NCBI GenBank assembly: GCA_030062745.1
Contig: CP099848.1
Location: forward strand, 23,128,378 to 23,192,377
Direction of reading: 5' to 3'
Source: Capitulum mitella
Taxonomy: Eukaryota; Arthropoda; Thecostraca; Pollicipedomorpha; Pollicipedidae
DNA length: 64,000 nucleotides
The position numbers and the translations under genes are program-made. The notes under the pieces were generated by a model. The model searched no databases and was not told the origin of the DNA. It saw only the letters and a list, made by a program, of their open reading frames with translations. Each line of letters begins with the position of its first letter. The first letter of the stretch is position 1. Below, piece after piece: positions 34,450 to 46,699 of this stretch.

Positions 34450-34510
34450 GTGGACGAGTGGTTAGGATGTTGGACTTTGAATAAAAAAGTCACCTGGTTG
34501 AATTCCCGTG
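34450..34510 (+). repeat. tRNA-derived SINE head
   Basis: Box A-like TGGACGAGTGGTTAGGATG at 34451 and box B-like GGTTGAATTCCC at 34496 are about 45 bp apart. The anticodon region is A-rich and unpaired, so a working tRNA gene is unlikely. Confidence 0.55.
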
Positions 34511-37500
34511 GTGAGACATCTTCACTGGCCTTGCTTCCACCTGTGCGTGCCGACACTTTGACTTCAGCAGCTGTATGCATAAATAAATAATCTAATGAAT
34601 AACGTAGAATCCATCGGCATTCCATTCTTACCACTGATCCCAACAGCACGCAGGCATATACGGTTACGCATCGTGGGAAACATATAAAAGGTCATCAATT
34701 CAGTACTGATTTAAACTGAGGACGCACAGCAGAAGACTCCCTAACAGATGACAGAGCGAACATTTGGATGATGGAGGGGCACCTTCTCAAACGAATAGTG
34801 GGCAGTTAGCGACGTAGCATAAAGCCCACTGAGTGTCTATATGGCCGATAGTAAAGTTCCAACGTACCCAAGGTCACTCCACTGAAACTGCGTAAATCAC
34901 ATTGTTCAGCTTGAAATCACAGTATACAAATAAACTGTCTGCAAAGGTCCAACCAACACCTCATCGCGTCGCTGGACTGCCCTAGCATGACGTCTGAAAG
35001 TCACGTTTCTTCCTGTCTCTGCAACAGTCCGAGTACCTAATAGGTATTTCCAAAGTATTGTCATGGTATCCTCAGGGCAATCGATGCGTCAAGACAGGGT
35101 ATGTGGCATATAAATCAAGGTTTGTCGATGAGTAACACATCGTTGGGATGGGGCAACAAAACATTGATAGTGATGTGGATGTGCATTATAAGAATGAAGA
35201 GAGGGAATTAAGCTTACTTTGTGTTCACCCGCTGTTTCGCGTATATGTGGGGTACATGGAAAATACATGGGGAGAAATATGTCACCAGTTTGAGTTCAGG
35301 GTGAATTTCTCTCCCGTTCAGGGTAGTTTAAGAGTATTTTTTTTAACAACTAAAGAGTGCTGTAAGAGCATGAGATGTGGTAAGAGTAAATACAAAGTGA
35401 AAATCATGTTCATTGGAGGATATCTGAGCATTTCAGTTTCGAAAATGAAAACATCTCGGTCTCGTATAAGATGTGAATATTAAAAAGAGAGCAAGCGTTC
35501 GTTTCATGTTCATCTTTGAGCTCCCGCGTCCTACCCCTCTGGGCCGTTATCCTCGTCGCATGTTTATCTCCGGAACTCAATCCCATGTGCAATATCCGGT
35601 GATGCGACACTGATCGGCATTGTTGAAGCTCCGACGCGGCAGGGTTCAGAAAGCGCAGACAGGCCATTTCACGCATGTCCGACTTTCCATTTGTCTTAAG
35701 GATGTATGCCAAATATCTGAAGGTAATAACACTGTCAGAGGATCGTAAGGATTTTCGAAAAGGCGAAGTTTTCGCCCACGTTCAGGAGCCGATTGCTTTT
35801 CGTGTTTTGTTTTGTTCTCGTTTTTGCTGCGCAGTTAGCTGTACATGCAATAAAAGGTTTATTGCATCTGCAGGGCTGAGATCAAATGAGAAACGTTTTC
35901 TTGTCAGGTTCAACCGCGCGCGAGTCTCAGATCTGAAAAAAGACTATTTCTATTAAGGATTTAGCTGTTGGGCAGATTTGCCTGCGCCACGGGAAACGAC
36001 AGACATCACCTTCGCCGGTGATTGGACCGAACCGTCTCCGGCTCCTGCCTCGCCTCCGCGAGACTGGCGCACGCCCGCGTCCGGGGCGACGGCCAGTCTG
36101 GCGGCGAACCCACGGACCCGGGCCGGCGCCTGTCCCGGCGCGTCTCGGGTCGTCGTGCGGCGGCCGGCGCCTGCCGGGACCGCTACGGGAGCGATTTCCT
36201 GGTCTCTTCTCCAGTGACAACGCGCCTGCCAGGCCGCCGTCGACACGGAGGGGGGCGGGGGGGGGGGGGTCCGTCAGCGCCGGTGAAACCCCGGCAAACG
36301 ACGGCGCCCTGGCCGGGGGAACAATGGCTGAACTTTCCGCCGCGGCTATCGCTCAGCGGCCAGAGCGCCTCGGCGGTGGCGACCATTTGCATGATGGACG
36401 CAGCAGGTTTGGCAGCGTCTGGCTGACGGCGGCAACGCTCGGTCCCGCTCAGAAGCGGGCCTGAAAGGCCGCCCTGCTGGGGGTGATGGCAAGTATTGTT
36501 CTGCAGGGCGCCGCCCACGTTACTGCCCTCGGGACTGTCTTTCTTGTCCTGTCGTCTTGCCTCGTCTTGTCTTGTCCGGACGCCGGGATAGCCACGAGCT
36601 AATTAATAGCGCAGAAAAGAAATTTCACGGTTTGGTGACCGCGCCCGACAGCTCACAACTCCGACGCTGAATAATCAATATGTAGACAGATGTGCAGCTA
36701 CTAATAGGACCTGAGCGCTGAGGCCAATTCAAAGATGTTTTCTGGCCCGTGTCTGCCTGGAACGTGACGCTGAAAGACGTTACCATTTGTCGTCGGCGTT
36801 ATCGATTTCCCATGATTCAAATGGCCCAAATGCACTGAAAGTGGAAAATACATTCCGCTGCCCGACGGACCGAGGTACGTAATCCTCTTCAGACCACTCC
36901 AGTGATATTCCACAGTTATTTAACGTCGATGACGAAGAGGTTACTGAAGTGCGAATTTTCAAGATAAATACATCTGTCTCTGCCAGGTTATGCCATTGTA
37001 CAGGCAACGGATCAAATCTGGGCAGTCACAGCTATTCCAGTAACTGATCTAAAATAACCGTACAAGTCTTAATTTCGTGAAGTCATTGAAAGTTGGACAG
37101 TTTTTGAATATGGCTATTACTAGCAGGAAATAGGCTCACGCACACATGCACGGATCTTATTGCAATCATTTTTCTTAATCATTTTTTTCGTATGCTCTCC
37201 ATCATTAGTTGAGACTTGAGGGCATTTTATAAATGTTAGTAAAGGCATCGTAAGCGCTATGAAAAATTTATTCATTTTCATCTTTCCGGAATAAATAAGA
37301 GATCTTTTCCCGGAAAGACGACCTTTCTTTCCAGAGGTGACGCACGGGCTATCATAACCCTCACCAGTTAGTGCAACCCCTTTCCCGGCGATTTTTGGGT
37401 GTTGACCCATGTCGACTGTTTCGATCGCTGGGAAATTTTGCACAGCTGAATTCGGAACCTTTTCATGTGCTTCCTTAAAAACATCGGACCGACACACTGC

Positions 37501-38083
37501 AGGCCGATCGATTCATGATCTCTTTTTCGAGGACATGCCATCGATAAATTGTGGTGCGGTGACGGTCGCCACCGAATGGCCAAAATGTGAAGTGTGTTTT
37601 TCGGGTCTTAATTAATCTCACGAATTTGTGTCACACATGGTGGTGATGACCGCAACACTTGGGTACCTGCTTTGGTCAAGGCCATCTTAGATCAAAATAA
37701 TGAATTGGGGTCAATGACATTCTCGACCTTCATTAATCTTGTAGGGGTCATGAAACAATCAGAATCGCTCATTTCCATGATATCCGTAGTTTAACCCCTG
37801 CCATCGTCTGAACTTGCTCTGGAGCCATCAAGAACAATCATAGATTACGTTACATAAGATGCATGGGAAACCAGGATCGAATGACATGACTTCATTTGAA
37901 TTGACTTCATTTGAGTAGGTGACTTTAAGATCACCGAACGACTTAAAGGGTTAAGCTGTGTACCATCGTGTAGCCAATCGATCGAGCTACATGCTCGGTG
38001 TTTGTTTCGCCATCTCATCACGCAAAGTTTGGAAATGGCTGGGTGGGACGTACCAATCCCCTGTCCCCTTCGTATAGACACCG
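34511..38083. other. No gene seen; CpG-rich at 35980-36560
   Basis: The CpG-rich block has overlapping open frames on both strands with Arg/Pro/Gly-rich composition, including a near-repeat of GCCGGCGCCTG. A 5' exon or promoter is possible but unsupported. The remainder is ordinary sequence without recognisable features. Confidence 0.4.
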
Positions 38084-38119
38084 GCGCAGGGGACTCTTTG
38101 TGTCTTGAGTCCCCTGCGC
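38084..38119. repeat. Hairpin, 12-bp perfect arms
   Basis: GCGCAGGGGACT (38084-38095) pairs exactly with 38108-38119 across a 12-base loop. Confidence 0.75.
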
Positions 38120-38589
38120 TGCTCGGTCCAAATGCTCCTCGAGCTCGCGAGTTTCTGGGGGACCCGACACCGCCAGTGGCCCCGAAATCTACAGACGAAG
38201 CAATAGCAAGTCCTTCCTATTCCAAGTGTCCTTTGTGAAAGACTGCCGGAGTCCTCGGAAAAAATCGTAGGAAATTCAATTTTTTTCATTCAACTGTCTG
38301 AATTCATGAAACACGAGTCGAGATTCACAGACTATGATTGCCCTTCAAACAGATGAGCTCAGCTTCTTCAGTAGGCATTTCCTCAGTTGTGACGAGTCTA
38401 CCGTATATGTTCACCCAGGTATTCAAACTGTATTCCCGCCAAACGGCGAGGACGCGGCGTACCTCGGAGGGGCGCAGCACCATCTAGAGGGTGGTTCGTG
38501 AACTACGGCACCCGACAGCGATCTGTTTTACTTTGTTCAGAGGGCCCATGGCTGGCGATCCCGTTCCGCAAACTTTCCCTCCAAAATAA

Positions 38590-39400
38590 AAATTTTAAAC
38601 ATTAGGCATTTGTTAGTAATTGGTAATATGGGTTTGAAGTTCACCCCCATACCAATAAAAGGCTAATTTTAATTTAAAAATAAAGAATAATGGAATAAAT
38701 TTTTAAAAATTTTAAAAAATTAAAATCATTAAAATACTTTTTATACAAAATTATATTTTAAGATTTAATTTAATTGTTTTAATGGTTTAAAGAAAAATGT
38801 AAAGTTTGAATTTATAACCTAATAACCTAAAAGCCCCAAGGTTTTCCGCCTTTTACCCCCGTGCTGTGGGAAGGAATAAACGGGGGGAGGTATATATTTG
38901 TTAGTTTAGACAGAGATTTTTGTATTTTAATTTGAAATATTAAATATATATATAATTAAAATCATAAAAAATCTTTGTTGGTTTTATAAGATTTTATAGC
39001 AAGAAGGGAAAGAACCAAAAGGGCTTCTTTGTGCCCTTTTTCCCCGTTTTCCCCAATTACCCCCCTAGTAAGCTATTTATTAAGTTGGCGTTCCCTAGTG
39101 AAGTAAAGGCGGCGGGGGCCGGGGGGACAAGAAGGAAGGAAAATTAAACAAAGGTTTGGGTAAATACATGGTTGTTATTTGAGGAGGCCCTTTAGGTTAT
39201 TAAATACCTTTTGTATTGTTTTTTTTTTTTTTTGTTGGCGTCCGGGTCGAAAAACGCATTATGTTGAAGAATGTTCATGGGGTAAAATGTTTTTTGGGCT
39301 TTGGGTTTGGTGTTATATGGGGTGTGTTACTTCTCCCCCCCCCCCCCCAGCGGCCAGCAATTAAGAGAAGTGATGTTGTAGAATTATTTTAGAAGTGGAA
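38590..39400. other. Compositionally abnormal AT- and homopolymer-rich tract
   Basis: Base use changes abruptly from mixed to long A/T runs, with many G4-6 and C4-6 runs, a T14 run and a C14 run. No repeat unit explains it. It lies where the 5' end of the THAP/DDE element should be. A poorly polished or low-coverage assembly segment is the simplest explanation; a real AT-rich insertion is possible. Confidence 0.5.
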
Positions 39401-40123
39401 ACCCCAGAAGGAAAAAGTATGTGCAGAGCAAAAACAGGACCTATTCATTGTGCTAACAAGTTTTTGAGTCAATGCAAATTGGCAAAAATAAATGACACTG
39501 ATTGCTTTTGAATGCATGGAAATTCAAAGTAACATAACCTACACATCAAAGTAGTAGCAGAATCAAGCACCATCAAGACTTAAGTTACATGATGTTCAGA
39601 AAGGGTGGACAATTCGTTTGGCATGGATATGATGTTCTGCAGTAGTTTTGTTTTGTCTCTGCAAAGGCTTTCGGTCATGGGAAACTGCAGAAAAAGAAAG
39701 CTGTATCTTTAAAGTTTACTTTACCAAGATAGCAAAACAAACTGGCCCAATTTTGGGGAGAAATCATTGCTTGATGACTTTGAAATATTGCATCAATTAC
39801 TGCCTTCTGTGCCTCCTTGGCATTATGGCTCCCATGTCACTTTGCCCATCTACTTTTTCCATTCCAGGTAAACTAGACCAGATCATGTAATGTGAGCTCA
39901 TTGATTACTGTTGCACATTACCTCCCCAATGAAAAATTGTGTGGTTGGCCTGTCATTAAATGGTTAATGTTCCATTGTTTTGGTTTAATATTTTGGTATG
40001 AAAAGTGCAATTTTTGATGGTACTGCATAAATCCGTACTGATTGCTTGCATAGTACACAACACATGAAATGTCCATAATCTTTGTATTGAACAGGAAATG
40101 TTAAACATCTTGTTCTGTTTCAG

Positions 40124-42129
40124 CCTGAAAGTGACTTTGTCAACCTCAGGAAATATCAGCTTTTTGGTGGAAGATTGTTTGTAAAGAAAGGAGTCATTCC
40201 ACACAAGTTTGATTGTCAGCACGGGCGCCAGACAGTTGGGGGAAACGACATTCGTCAGCGCAGGCACCTGAAGGCCATAGCTGACAATGCTATCATGGAC
40301 CATGAAGACCAGGTTTGTTTCTTTTTTGCTACAGTTCATTTATGCTGGTGTAGTATGAGGTCCATGATGTAGGCATTATGTTGAGTTTGATATTGCTATG
40401 AGTTAGGTCATGCATAAGTTTCATGTTTGGTTGGGTCCATTCTAATAGTTTTCCTTGATACATACCTTATTCTAGTATCCCTCAACCCCCTACCACAGCT
40501 GTTGCAGTGTTGTGCCACATATTGGTTGTGGTTAATATGTCAAACATGGTCAAAGTACCAATCATTACCATGACCCAGTACCATGTTGCTTCGATTTGTG
40601 TAGTTGTACCGAATTTTCATTTTTGTATGGTTATATTTATCACACCCTGAACACATGTAACACATGGTGCCATCCTTACCTCATGACACATTTGCAGGCA
40701 GTGAGCAGTTGTGATGTCGGAGTACTCTCCTATTTTAATTGATTTGACAGCAGCTTGGACGTGATAATTACCTAATTTTCCACAGTGGCAGTCATCAGGT
40801 GCAATGTGGTCAGATATGTTCACAGGTTGGTGCAAATGGGCAAACATCGAATTTGCCTGAAGAACTGGAAGCGGATCACGAGGTGGCAGATGAGCATGTG
40901 GTGAATCATTAGGAAGAAGAGCAGGAGAAGGATCATGGCATGGCAGAAAAGCAGGGGGTGAGGGGAGCTGCAGCTGAGGAGCAGAACGACGAAGTTGGTA
41001 TCGAGGAGCCGTCCGCAGGTGGTCAGTCGACTGAGTGTGCTGTTTGTACGTGCTCGGGCGCAGTTAGAGGAAGTAAGCGGAAAGCTTATGTTTCACGGGA
41101 AACTCAAACAGATGAGTTTGATGTCTTGTCCAGTGAGGAAGGCAGTGACCCTGACGAAAAGACAGTGATGAATCACATAGAGAGAAAGAATATGAGCCAA
41201 GCTCGTCGGAATCAGATGCGTGTGATGACGAGGATGTTGATGTGATTTCACTGTACAGAACTCGGAAGTTGTGTAGGCAGTATCCCAAACGTTACATCGG
41301 TGTTCCTGATGACGCCATGCTTGCAGTAGACGTCATTGCCAGGGATAGGATTGCACCGTTATGGAGTGGCTCGAAATTGGAACCTTTAGATGTGTGCCTA
41401 CTGGTCTTGATGAAGGTTAAGCAGGGAGGGGTATTTTTTTGCTGGGGGAGGAGTTTTGGTTTTCCCTCCTTATATGGGGGGTGTTCCTTTTCAAAGTATG
41501 TGGGCGTTGTTGGGAAGGCCCTGAACGATTTGATCAAATGGCCTGAACCAGAAGTGACTCGCAAGCACCTGCCACTGGCCTTCAAGGCCAGGTTCAGCGA
41601 TGTGGTGTCAATCGTAGACTGCCTAGAAATTGAAATAGAAAAACCTTCAGCACCGCGTAAGCAGTCACTCACCTGGTCCTCCTACAAATCTTGCAATACC
41701 CTGAAATACCTCATCTCAATCACTCCAAACGGCCTGATCAGTTTCATCTCCGATGGCTATGGGGGGAGGGCTAGCGATATGGCGGTGCTGAAGCGTTGCG
41801 GGTATCTAGAATATCTGCAACCTGGCGATGTGGTAATGGCAGATCGGGGTTTCAAAGCCGTGGAGCCAATATTGGCGGCGAAGGGGTGCAGGCTTGTGAG
41901 GCCAGAAACGGTCGTGGCTGGTGCCATCTTGGAAAAGGAGCAGGTGATACGGAGCAAACAGGTCGCCAGTCTGCGAATCCATGTCGAACGTGCCATCAGG
42001 CGGGTGCGCGAGTACGAAATGCTGCGCCCTCACGCAGTGATTGACCTCAAGCTAGCTGACGCCGCAGACTGGTGCATGCGCATCGCCTGTGGGCTTGTTA
42101 ACCTGCAGCCTCCCTTAACCAAGGTGTAA
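40124..42129 (+). pseudogene. THAP/DDE_Tnp_4-type transposase, damaged
   Basis: Exon 40124-40312 (after TTCTGTTTCAG, donor GTTTGT) encodes KKGVIPHKFDCQ, typical of the end of a THAP zinc finger. The next exon opens at 40826 in matching phase. It has an acidic linker with the ETQTDEFD block, then the DDE_Tnp_4 catalytic domain. Asp 41617-41619 (IVDCLE), Asp 41842-41844 (MADRGF) and Glu 41986-41988 (HVERAIRRV) form the expected triad, and it ends LVNLQPP. Damage: an in-frame TAG at 40910-40912, a one-base loss near 41157-41161 in an A-run, and an unreadable helix region at about 41420-41510 rich in homopolymers. The first THAP exon, with its Cys pair, was not found. The working enzyme would act in the nucleus on its own ends. 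Confidence 0.85.
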
Positions 42130-42470
42130 ATGCCTTTGGAACTACTGCTGAGTGTAGCGTAATCGGAGCATCATTTGTTTCTGTGTATGCACATATCTTA
42201 GTCATTGCACTGTCTTTGGTGCTGATGAATACACTAACGCGTCCTGCATTCCCACTGGAGCGTTTCTGATCGAATGGGTGTGTGACTTAGGTCACTAAAT
42301 GAAAGGCAGCAGCAGCATCAGTTTATTGACAAGAGTTTTCACATTTCCCCATATCCATGACCAGAAAAAAAGAACAACGTACCAGAATAGGGCGAGCATT
42401 ACCGCGGCCCACAGCCATGCCAAACGACCGCGAAGAATATACCACCTGAGAAGTGCTGCACACGCGCTAT
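42130..42470. other. Shared 3' region between the convergent transposon genes
   Basis: This is the gap between two stop codons. It contains the minus-strand poly(A) signal; no plus-strand AATAAA is seen. Confidence 0.5.
42322..42327 (-). promoter_or_regulatory. Poly(A) signal of the YqaJ gene
   Basis: AATAAA on the minus strand, about 145 bases past the stop codon of the exonuclease gene. Confidence 0.6.
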
Positions 42471-45219
42471 TCAGCACTGTCCCCTGAGCAGCATGGGGAG
42501 AACGGCATTCGACCAAAACTCCTCTGCCCTGGCCATAATGGGACCAATGAAGCCCTCAGCAAACTCATCTCGCACAACCACTATCTGCCCATTTTCCTCA
42601 AACCGTGAGTCAGCGATACACAGCAGGCCTCTGCCTACTCCTGCGGCAGCCATCTGCATCTGCAGCTGTGCACGTACCTTAGGCTGTATGTCACCGTTCT
42701 CGTCTATGTAACGACTGTGTGTTTTAGTTTCGGTGGGACACTTGACCTCCACGACGTATGCATCTCTATCGATCTCACACAGTCCATCAGGGCTTGCAGC
42801 GAACATTGGTCGCGTGCGTAGAATGTGGAGACCAGTGGCTTTGATCTCGACGCTCAGATCTTTTGCCAACTGACGGACCACTAGCGGTTCCAGCCGCTGA
42901 CCCCTCCTGGTTGCCGCCGACCCTTTAAATTTTCTGGCTCCCAGAATGGACTCGACAAGTGAACCTTCCACAGTTCGGCACCGTGCCACCTCGTACACTT
43001 TGGACGCGGTGATTCTGCCGTATCGCAAGTGATGCCACAAAGGTGACCCGGACTGTGACACAGTTTGTGTGCGCACGGCAGCAATCAGCTCTTCACTCAT
43101 CCGATCCGCCATAAACGAGCGGATAGCTCTCTGGTTACTGAAACCTAAGCAGAGCGCGCCGATTTCAGCTTCACGGATGTCGACGCCATTCGTGTGAGAC
43201 GAATTACCAAACATGGCGAATACGACACCGGCTGGCATTTTCCTCTGCGCTCTAGTCTCTTCAAGAAGCGACTCCAGAAAATCGGGTTGCTTGGTACTGG
43301 CGAGTGGACGGTTCTTCTTACCCTGTTCGACCAGATCCGTTGCCTTTATTGGGCTGGTGTTTGCTAAGTCTGACAGCTTTGGTTTCTTCCAGTGGCACTG
43401 TACTTCAGTTACAGCCTTGTCAAGGCTCCTTCTGTGCAGCCACAGAATGCATGCTGCCACATGCTTGCAACCACCATTCTGGGCCTGACATCCATGGCAT
43501 CTTGCACTTTTGATCTGTCCACTTACGGTATCCAGCGAAATACTCACAGTGTATAGCGCCTGGTTGTTTTTGTGCTCTGGTGTGACCTTTGCGAGCACAA
43601 CCGACAACCCGGGCAGGGACTGCACCTGCACATGGCCGATGGCATCATCTCCATATTCTTTTCTCGTTGAGCTGGAACAGACCATAGATAAAGATAAAGA
43701 TCCTCCAGTGCCATCCAGCTCAGCAAATACAGAAAAATTATCCCGTATTTATAAACACTTGGATGATGGCATCAGGGTCAAGCAACAAGCTCAGCTTAGC
43801 TTGACTCTAATCCCAATACCATCCACTTCAACACAATGGGGTTAAATTTATGAAAAAAGTAATAGTGATACAAATCCCAATTACTTTCTTGACCTGATAA
43901 AATATATGCAATACTCTAAGCTGTATGTTATTACATATCAGCTGTGACATATCAGAGTCATATCAAATAATACTCCAGTGCCATATGGCAAGATCAAATG
44001 TTGGGCAACATCTCATAACTTCAACACCACCAAGTAGTGCATTACCACAATCAAAAATTCATTTTGTGCCTTCCCACATTATAAAATTCACAAAAGTTGG
44101 CAAGTTTGCGAAAATAGCTCTCTTGGCATACAAAGCATTTGTAAGAAAGTTCAGAAGTTTGGGAACCTTTGAGCATTTACACGCTAGCATTTTCTTTGGC
44201 AATCACCATTGTGCTCTGGATGTCAGTACGTGCATTTTAGTGCCAATTGCGGTTGACACCTTTTGCATGACACCATCAAACCTACAGGTAAAAACAGAGC
44301 TCAAACATAATGTGTGACTGAAGTACGTAGGCCGCAAAAATTCATTTTCAGATGCCCGTCACAATAATCAAACCTTTGAAATTAGGAGCATGTATCTTAA
44401 AACATAAACCTTCATTGTAAGTTCACAGAAGCAACCATAATAGTACATTAACAAAGCCAGTCAACCTGCAGAAAACAGCAGAGAGGTGACAAAGGGCACC
44501 ATAAAACAAACACTCAACATCACACCAAAACACAGGTATGACAACAATATTGCACCAGGCAGAGAAAATCACATTGTGCACACCACACCACTAAACCAAA
44601 CCCAAATTACAAAAAAGAACAGACAGCACAGGGCCAGCTCTGTAAATTTTTGCCTCTGTTTCACTCTGAGGTATTCTTGCCACATTTTACTCCATCTTCC
44701 CCTGCCACCAAGCCCAGAACTGATTGAATGAATGCACTTAATTGATGAAAGTCAGATGAAATGTGGGAAGATGAGGAAAAATAGGCAAAGTGCCACAAAA
44801 GAGTGAAACAAAACAAAATTTACCCATGAATCACAACTCACAGCTTCACACAATTTCTTTCTCTTAAAAGACATCAAGAAAAGATACCATGATGTTCATG
44901 ATAGACATGTGGGTCTCCAGATATGTGGTATCTACAAAATAGGAAAGTTGGTAGGTGGGTAACTATTAACAGAATATGTGCTGCGTCAGCACTTCAAAAA
45001 CAGTCTTATGTCATTATTACCCACTAATGCGTGCATCAATGAGAAATACCAAATGTCTCACCTTTCCACTTTCTTCGATCTGAATTCAGCAGACACATAT
45101 TCATCAGCAGTTGCGAAGAAAGTACGGACGGCATCCATGCCCAGATGGGGCAGATTTTGCGATGTGCCTTTGGAAAAACCTGGTTCTATAGTATCACGTC
45201 TTCGTTTAGAAGTAGACAT
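42471..45219 (-). CDS. SWIM zinc-finger YqaJ-type exonuclease of the transposon
   Basis: Two exons, 45062-45219 and 42471-43671, join at a GTGAGA donor and a CTGTTCCAG acceptor in matching phase, giving about 452 residues. The start is the ATG of MSTSKRRRD, with G at -3. Residues 111-123 form a SWIM zinc finger (CHGC, then CKH). From about 268 follows a YqaJ/lambda-exonuclease-like nuclease: RITAS 272-276, RGQRLE with Glu 314, SPDG with Asp 348, EVK with Glu 361 and Lys 363, and QLQMQ at 388-392. All expected catalytic residues are present and no stop or frame change is seen. The family resects double-stranded DNA ends 5' to 3'; here it presumably processes transposition intermediates (inference). 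An upstream GTG in the same frame is not taken as the start. Confidence 0.88.
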
Positions 45220-46151
45220 ATCAACCACACTTATACTGAAACGCACAAATCCCGGATATTACAGCAAAAACAGCCCCACTTTTACACCAGCCAACACGAT
45301 CACCACCTCTCCCTCCGGTCCAATACGAATATCCTAACGTTCGAGAGCGGAGTCAAATGTCATAAATGCGTCACAATGTATGCAACTAGGTTATGACGTC
45401 ACGAAAAATAGACCAATCAGCTCTGTTCAGGTTTTTTGCTTTTTTTTGGAAATTGGAGTGTTTTTTGAAAAAAAAGAATAGAATTTCATATGTTTAAATG
45501 TCGATCCTGATTTAAGCAACACCCTTCAAACATAGGTTACAAGATAGGTCCCTTCCCTATTCTCGGAAATTTCCAGCCATGACGGAGGAAGCCCGTTCCC
45601 CCCCGCCGGACAACGGCCCATCGCCCGGTCGACGGCGGCGATGGGCCGTCAGTCACCGCGGCCGTGGGACGGTGCTGCCATCGTGTGGTCCATATCCCGC
45701 CAGCGCGGACCGGAGCGGCCTTTTAGCCTGTCGCCGGCCCGGCTGGCACGGCTGCTGTGATGCCTCCGGTCGCCAGCGCGAGCGACGCCGACAGCAAGTC
45801 AGGGGTCCCGCCGTGTCCACTCCTGCGCTGTCATAGTCAGCGGACCCCCTCCCCTCCCCACCCGACGAGTCGTCAGTCGAAATATACGTGCAATGCTTCT
45901 TAATGTCAGCAGTTTTTCCTTGTGTCACCATTTTAAGTTTCAGGGAAAAAGGAATACACCAGGATTTCAAGTTTCCCAAGTAAAAGTTATTTAATGGGCA
46001 TTCAAGCTCTTGAAAGTAATCCACCAGAACTAGGGACAAAGCCTGGTGAAAATGCATTGGTCGATGGGATTTCGGTGTTTGCCAAGTGCCAAGCTACTCC
46101 ATGTCGAATCAGAGGGGACCAGCGACGGTAGGCCGCCACGTGTGGCCCGGC
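45220..46151. other. No gene seen; CpG-rich block with hairpin at 45613-45649
   Basis: The 45570-45850 block is CpG-rich with a Pro/Arg-rich open frame, probably non-coding. Arms 45613-45625 and 45637-45649 (ACGGCCCATCGCC and its complement) make a perfect 13-bp hairpin with an 11-base loop. Confidence 0.5.
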
Positions 46152-46203
46152 AATGCGCCGAACAGAGGGTCTGGCGCCGAACAGACCCTCTGTTCGGCGC
46201 ATT
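46152..46203. repeat. Perfect 22-bp-arm hairpin
   Basis: Arms 46152-46173 and 46182-46203 are exact reverse complements around the 8-base spacer GCGCCGAA. The spacer itself repeats part of the arm. Confidence 0.9.
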
Positions 46204-46699
46204 AAGGCGCCGATTAAGGCGAGATCACTGCCTTTGTTCCATGCACGGCGCTTAAAGAGACGTACGTCGCATTTCCTCACTAACTTTCATCCCTTCATCG
46301 GGTAATGACTGAATTTCTTCATCTCTTTCAATGAAAGGTTGTAATCGCCACAAGATAATTGCGGATTACCATTACGTCAATATACCTCTGTGTCTCTGTC
46401 TGTTTCATCTGTTTCATCCCATGACCCCCCATTCGGAGCGCCCCAAGCCCCAATTACTTACCGGCCAATCTTCAACGGTTGACCCTATTCCGTGCTGGGG
46501 GGAGGGGCAGATTCTGTCCCGCCCCTTCGGTTTTCCTTCGCCGTTCCTGGACTTTTTGGAAGATGTTTCACGAAACATGGCGACTTTCCTCAAGTGCTTC
46601 TTTTTTACATGTTCTGACAAAATTTCGGGAAATTACCTCCTCCAGAGGCGGTTTCAGGACACGTTTTTTTGGAGACTTGGTTGAGGAATATCGCGCATT

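Larger units (their letters stand above)
40124..45219. mobile_element. ISL2EU-type DNA transposon carrying transposase and YqaJ exonuclease
   Basis: A plus-strand THAP-associated DDE transposase and a minus-strand SWIM-YqaJ exonuclease are arranged tail to tail, with 341 bp between their stops. A transposase paired with a YqaJ-type exonuclease is the hallmark of the eukaryotic ISL2EU group (IS5/Harbinger relatives). The coordinates cover only the recognised coding parts. Terminal repeats were not found; the left side is obscured by the abnormal tract at 38590-39400. The group name is from memory of the family layout; the two protein families are seen directly. Confidence 0.7.

Noticed and set aside
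35927-36518. CpG-rich block as a coding gene
   Set aside because: Open frames on both strands overlap and lack any recognisable domain or splice partner.
42295-42516. A small membrane protein on the minus strand
   Set aside because: It overlaps the 3' region and poly(A) signal of the YqaJ gene and starts in its coding sequence.
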